A DNA stretch of 61,188 nt from Chitinivibrionales bacterium (GTDB lineage: Bacteria > Fibrobacterota > Chitinivibrionia > Chitinivibrionales > WJKA01). This document shows, one piece after another, positions 59,498 through 61,188 of this stretch (its first letter is position 1; each line of letters opens with the position of its first letter). Both the position numbers and the translations under genes were made by a program. The notes below the pieces were generated by a model, which ran no database searches, was not told the origin of the DNA, and saw only the letters and a list, made by a program, of their open reading frames with translations. Location of the stretch: the NCBI GenBank assembly GCA_014728295.1, contig WJLW01000042.1, positions 1 through 61,188 of the forward strand, written 5' to 3'.

Positions 59498-61188
59498 ATG
59501 CATATCATCTACCGGATATTCGTGTCGGCGCTTCTGGCTGCGGTTGTATCGCTTGACGGCGGGCGGTTGATCGGTGAAAACAGCTCCCCGCAACTTGACT
59601 GGGCCGGCACCAAAGCGCTGCGTGAGGGCGAATATGAACAGGCCCTGGCCGAAGTGCTGCGGGATACCGTCGACGTCGATACGCTCTTTCGCTTCTTTAA
59701 GCTCGGGCTCATTCATTCCCGCCTCGAGGACGACGACAAAGCCCTGCTTTACCTGCGACTGGCAGCAAAGGATTCCCTGCTTTCGCCCTTTGCCTATGAG
59801 CTGATCGGCGATGTTTCCGCACGGCAGGGACAACCGGCCAATGCTATCCACGCCTACCGGGTTGCGTTGGACGCTCCCATTCCGCTGCGTTTTCAGCAGC
59901 GGCTCAACAACAAGATGTTTGCGGCGCTCAAGCAGGACTCTACCGTGGCCGCGCAGATATCCTGGTTTCAACAGGCGGCCGCAAGCCCCGAGATCACCGA
60001 CGAGACCTGGGTGCCCGAGCTGTTCGATACGCTGTTGCGACAGCGGCGCTGGTCGACGGCAGACAGCATTCTGGGCCTGTACCTCGCTGATGCCGGAGCC
60101 GACGGATATTGTAAAATTTGCACCCGATTTCTCGACCGGCCGGTCCCCGATTCGCTCCTGTCAACGTCTACACTGTATCTGCTCTCACGCATGATGTCGC
60201 GGTGCAATAAACTCGACCAGTCAAGCGACTGGCTCCACATGGCGCTCGATCGAGCCGACTTTGCCGCCGTTGTAGACCAAAAGGATTACCTGCGCCATCG
60301 GGCGCATCTCAATTACCTGCTGGGCAATTATAAAAAGGCCGTTGCCTGGTTCAAGAAGTACCATGCCGCCTACGGACTTACGCCCGGCAACGTGCTGACA
60401 CTGGCCCGGACCTGGCGAAAACTGGGGCGGCGCTCCAAGGCCGCCTACTGGTACGACAAGCATATCAGCGCGTTTCCGCATCATTCCAAAACGCACGATA
60501 TCATCTGGTACCGTGCCTGGCAAAGGGAAGATGCGGGTAACTACGCGCAGGCCAATGTCTATTTCAAAAAACTGTTCACCCGTTATCGCCGCGGGGCAAA
60601 GGCCGGGCCATCGTACATCCGGTTCGGACTGAACCAGTACAAAATGGGCAGGTACGATTCGGCAGCCGTCACCTTTGCGCATTTCGAGCGTAAATATGCG
60701 ACATCTTCCTATGTCAATTGCGCCCGTTTCTGGCTGGCAAAATCGCTTATTGCACAAAAAAAACTCACGGCGGCCAAAGCGAAGCTGCGCGAAATCTGTA
60801 CACTTGATCCTGCAGACTATTATGCACACCGGGCCAGAGAGCGGCTTTCCATTTTGGGCGAAGAGCCGCCGGTCGTCTTTTATGATTCAACCTTTACCAT
60901 TGCGCATACCCGCTCCTGGATGGATTCCGTCTCGGGCGGCTCGCGCAAAGAGTTGAGTTCTGCAGACAGTCAGGCTTACCGGCTGGGGACGATTCTGGCC
61001 GTCTGTGGGCTGGTTGAGCATGCCGAATATTATCTCAGGCATCTGGAAACCGATTTCCCGCAAAATCTGATGATGCAGTTTGATCTGGCCGCACTGTACA
61101 AAATCTGCATCGAACCAACGCTGTCATACCGGGTGGCGCGCCGGCTGGACTGGCGTATTGCCGAGAAGTATCGTGGGGTGTTGCCGCT
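59498..61188 (+). CDS. soluble lytic transglycosylase-like TPR superhelix protein (3' truncated)
   Basis: At least 563 residues from the ATG at 59498; the frame stays open to the window end. An N-terminal signal segment (IIYRIFVSALLAAVVSL) is followed by helical repeats: ALREGEYEQALAEVLRD, KALLYLRLAAKDSLLSPFAYELIGDV, LLGNYKKAVAWFKKYHAAYG, RARERLSILGEE. The repeats with a mean of ~34 residues, and the block CTLDPADYYAHRARERL like the equivalent of Slt70 U-domain/SLT junction, suggest the superhelical part of a soluble lytic transglycosylase; the catalytic domain would lie beyond 61188. A plain TPR lipoprotein is an alternative. Confidence 0.6.
   Translation, partial: MHIIYRIFVSALLAAVVSLDGGRLIGENSSPQLDWAGTKALREGEYEQALAEVLRDTVDVDTLFRFFKLGLIHSRLEDDDKALLYLRLAAKDSLLSPFAYELIGDVSARQGQPANAIHAYRVALDAPIPLRFQQRLNNKMFAALKQDSTVAAQISWFQQAAASPEITDETWVPELFDTLLRQRRWSTADSILGLYLADAGADGYCKICTRFLDRPVPDSLLSTSTLYLLSRMMSRCNKLDQSSDWLHMALDRADFAAVVDQKDYLRHRAHLNYLLGNYKKAVAWFKKYHAAYGLTPGNVLTLARTWRKLGRRSKAAYWYDKHISAFPHHSKTHDIIWYRAWQREDAGNYAQANVYFKKLFTRYRRGAKAGPSYIRFGLNQYKMGRYDSAAVTFAHFERKYATSSYVNCARFWLAKSLIAQKKLTAAKAKLREICTLDPADYYAHRARERLSILGEEPPVVFYDSTFTIAHTRSWMDSVSGGSRKELSSADSQAYRLGTILAVCGLVEHAEYYLRHLETDFPQNLMMQFDLAALYKICIEPTLSYRVARRLDWRIAEKYRGVLP

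Noticed and set aside
59336..59971. 211-codon minus-strand frame over the 5' end of the lytic transglycosylase-like gene
   Set aside because: The plus-strand frame is open from 59498 to the window end with helical repeats; the minus frame has no family features and is a shadow.
60221..60829. 202-codon minus-strand frame inside the same gene
   Set aside because: Shadow of the TPR superhelix on the other strand; no ribosome site.
1..61188. CRISPR arrays, insertion sequences, integrases or rRNA operons
   Set aside because: No regularly spaced direct repeats, transposase or integrase motifs (DDE, tyrosine recombinase) or rRNA sequence were seen.

Overview
The window is 61 kb of a Gram-negative bacterial chromosome that spans the replication origin. 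Outer-membrane-type beta-barrel proteins, a FecR-domain protein, a PEGA/thrombospondin-type-3 protein, lipoproteins, a DUF2341/LamG/SUMF1 surface protein, a bactofilin and a type IV pilin occur beside dnaA/dnaN/parAB. This suggests the wider FCB group, with Fibrobacterota (Chitinivibrio/Chitinispirillum-like) as my best guess. The assignment rests on gene content only. No rRNA or complete tRNA is present. The left 6 kb and the origin genes look AT-rich by eye; the 10-18 kb and 34-61 kb parts look GC-richer.

Layout. 1-4.0 kb (+): the end of a polysaccharide locus (LPG-synthase-type membrane protein, DPM1/GtrB-type glycosyltransferase, AsnB-like amidotransferase), with a decayed stretch at 0.6-1.15 kb. 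4.0-9.5 kb (-): a type IV pilus block. It holds an ABC ATPase, an ABC permease and a TPR-like membrane-anchored protein (an arrangement like PilH/PilI/PilG of Myxococcus), a small DUF4177-like gene, a major pilin with a long structured leader and a strong terminator, and a TMTC-like membrane TPR glycosyltransferase candidate. 9.6-18.4 kb (+): an FmdB-type protein, malic enzyme, two membrane proteins (DUF2079, GT39), a FecR-domain protein and nadC.

18.4-27.8 kb (-): bactofilin, LytM/M23 peptidase, parB, parA, rsmG, mnmG, mnmE, yidC, rnpA, rpmH, with two parS sites flanking mnmG. 27.97-32.5 kb (+): dnaA, an AT-rich DnaA-box region that is the best oriC candidate, dnaN and two exported proteins. 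Genes on both sides run away from 27.9 kb, as expected at an origin. recF/gyrB do not follow dnaN, and yidD is missing between rnpA and yidC.

32.5-34.6 kb (-): a PEGA/TSP3 cell-envelope protein and a 48-residue lipoprotein. 34.7-43.4 kb (+): glmS, scpA, scpB, mutS and a large exported DUF2341-LamG-SUMF1 protein. 43.4-50.7 kb (-): a short-chain dehydrogenase, gpmA, an MsbA-type exporter, a GT39 protein, mgtE and a Fur-FeoA fusion regulator. 50.8-52 kb (+): a PorV/FadL-like outer membrane protein. 52.1-59.3 kb (-): a ferredoxin-type aldo/keto reductase, a class A penicillin-binding protein, a PAP2 phosphatase, a gene-poor stretch and an endonuclease/exonuclease/phosphatase lipoprotein. 59.5 kb to the end (+): the N-terminal part of a soluble lytic transglycosylase-like protein.

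The most interesting items are the structured pilin leader next to a probable pilin glycosyltransferase and PilGHI-like ABC system, the Fur-FeoA/MgtE operon, and the DUF2341-LamG-SUMF1 protein with a phage-tail-fibre-like linker.
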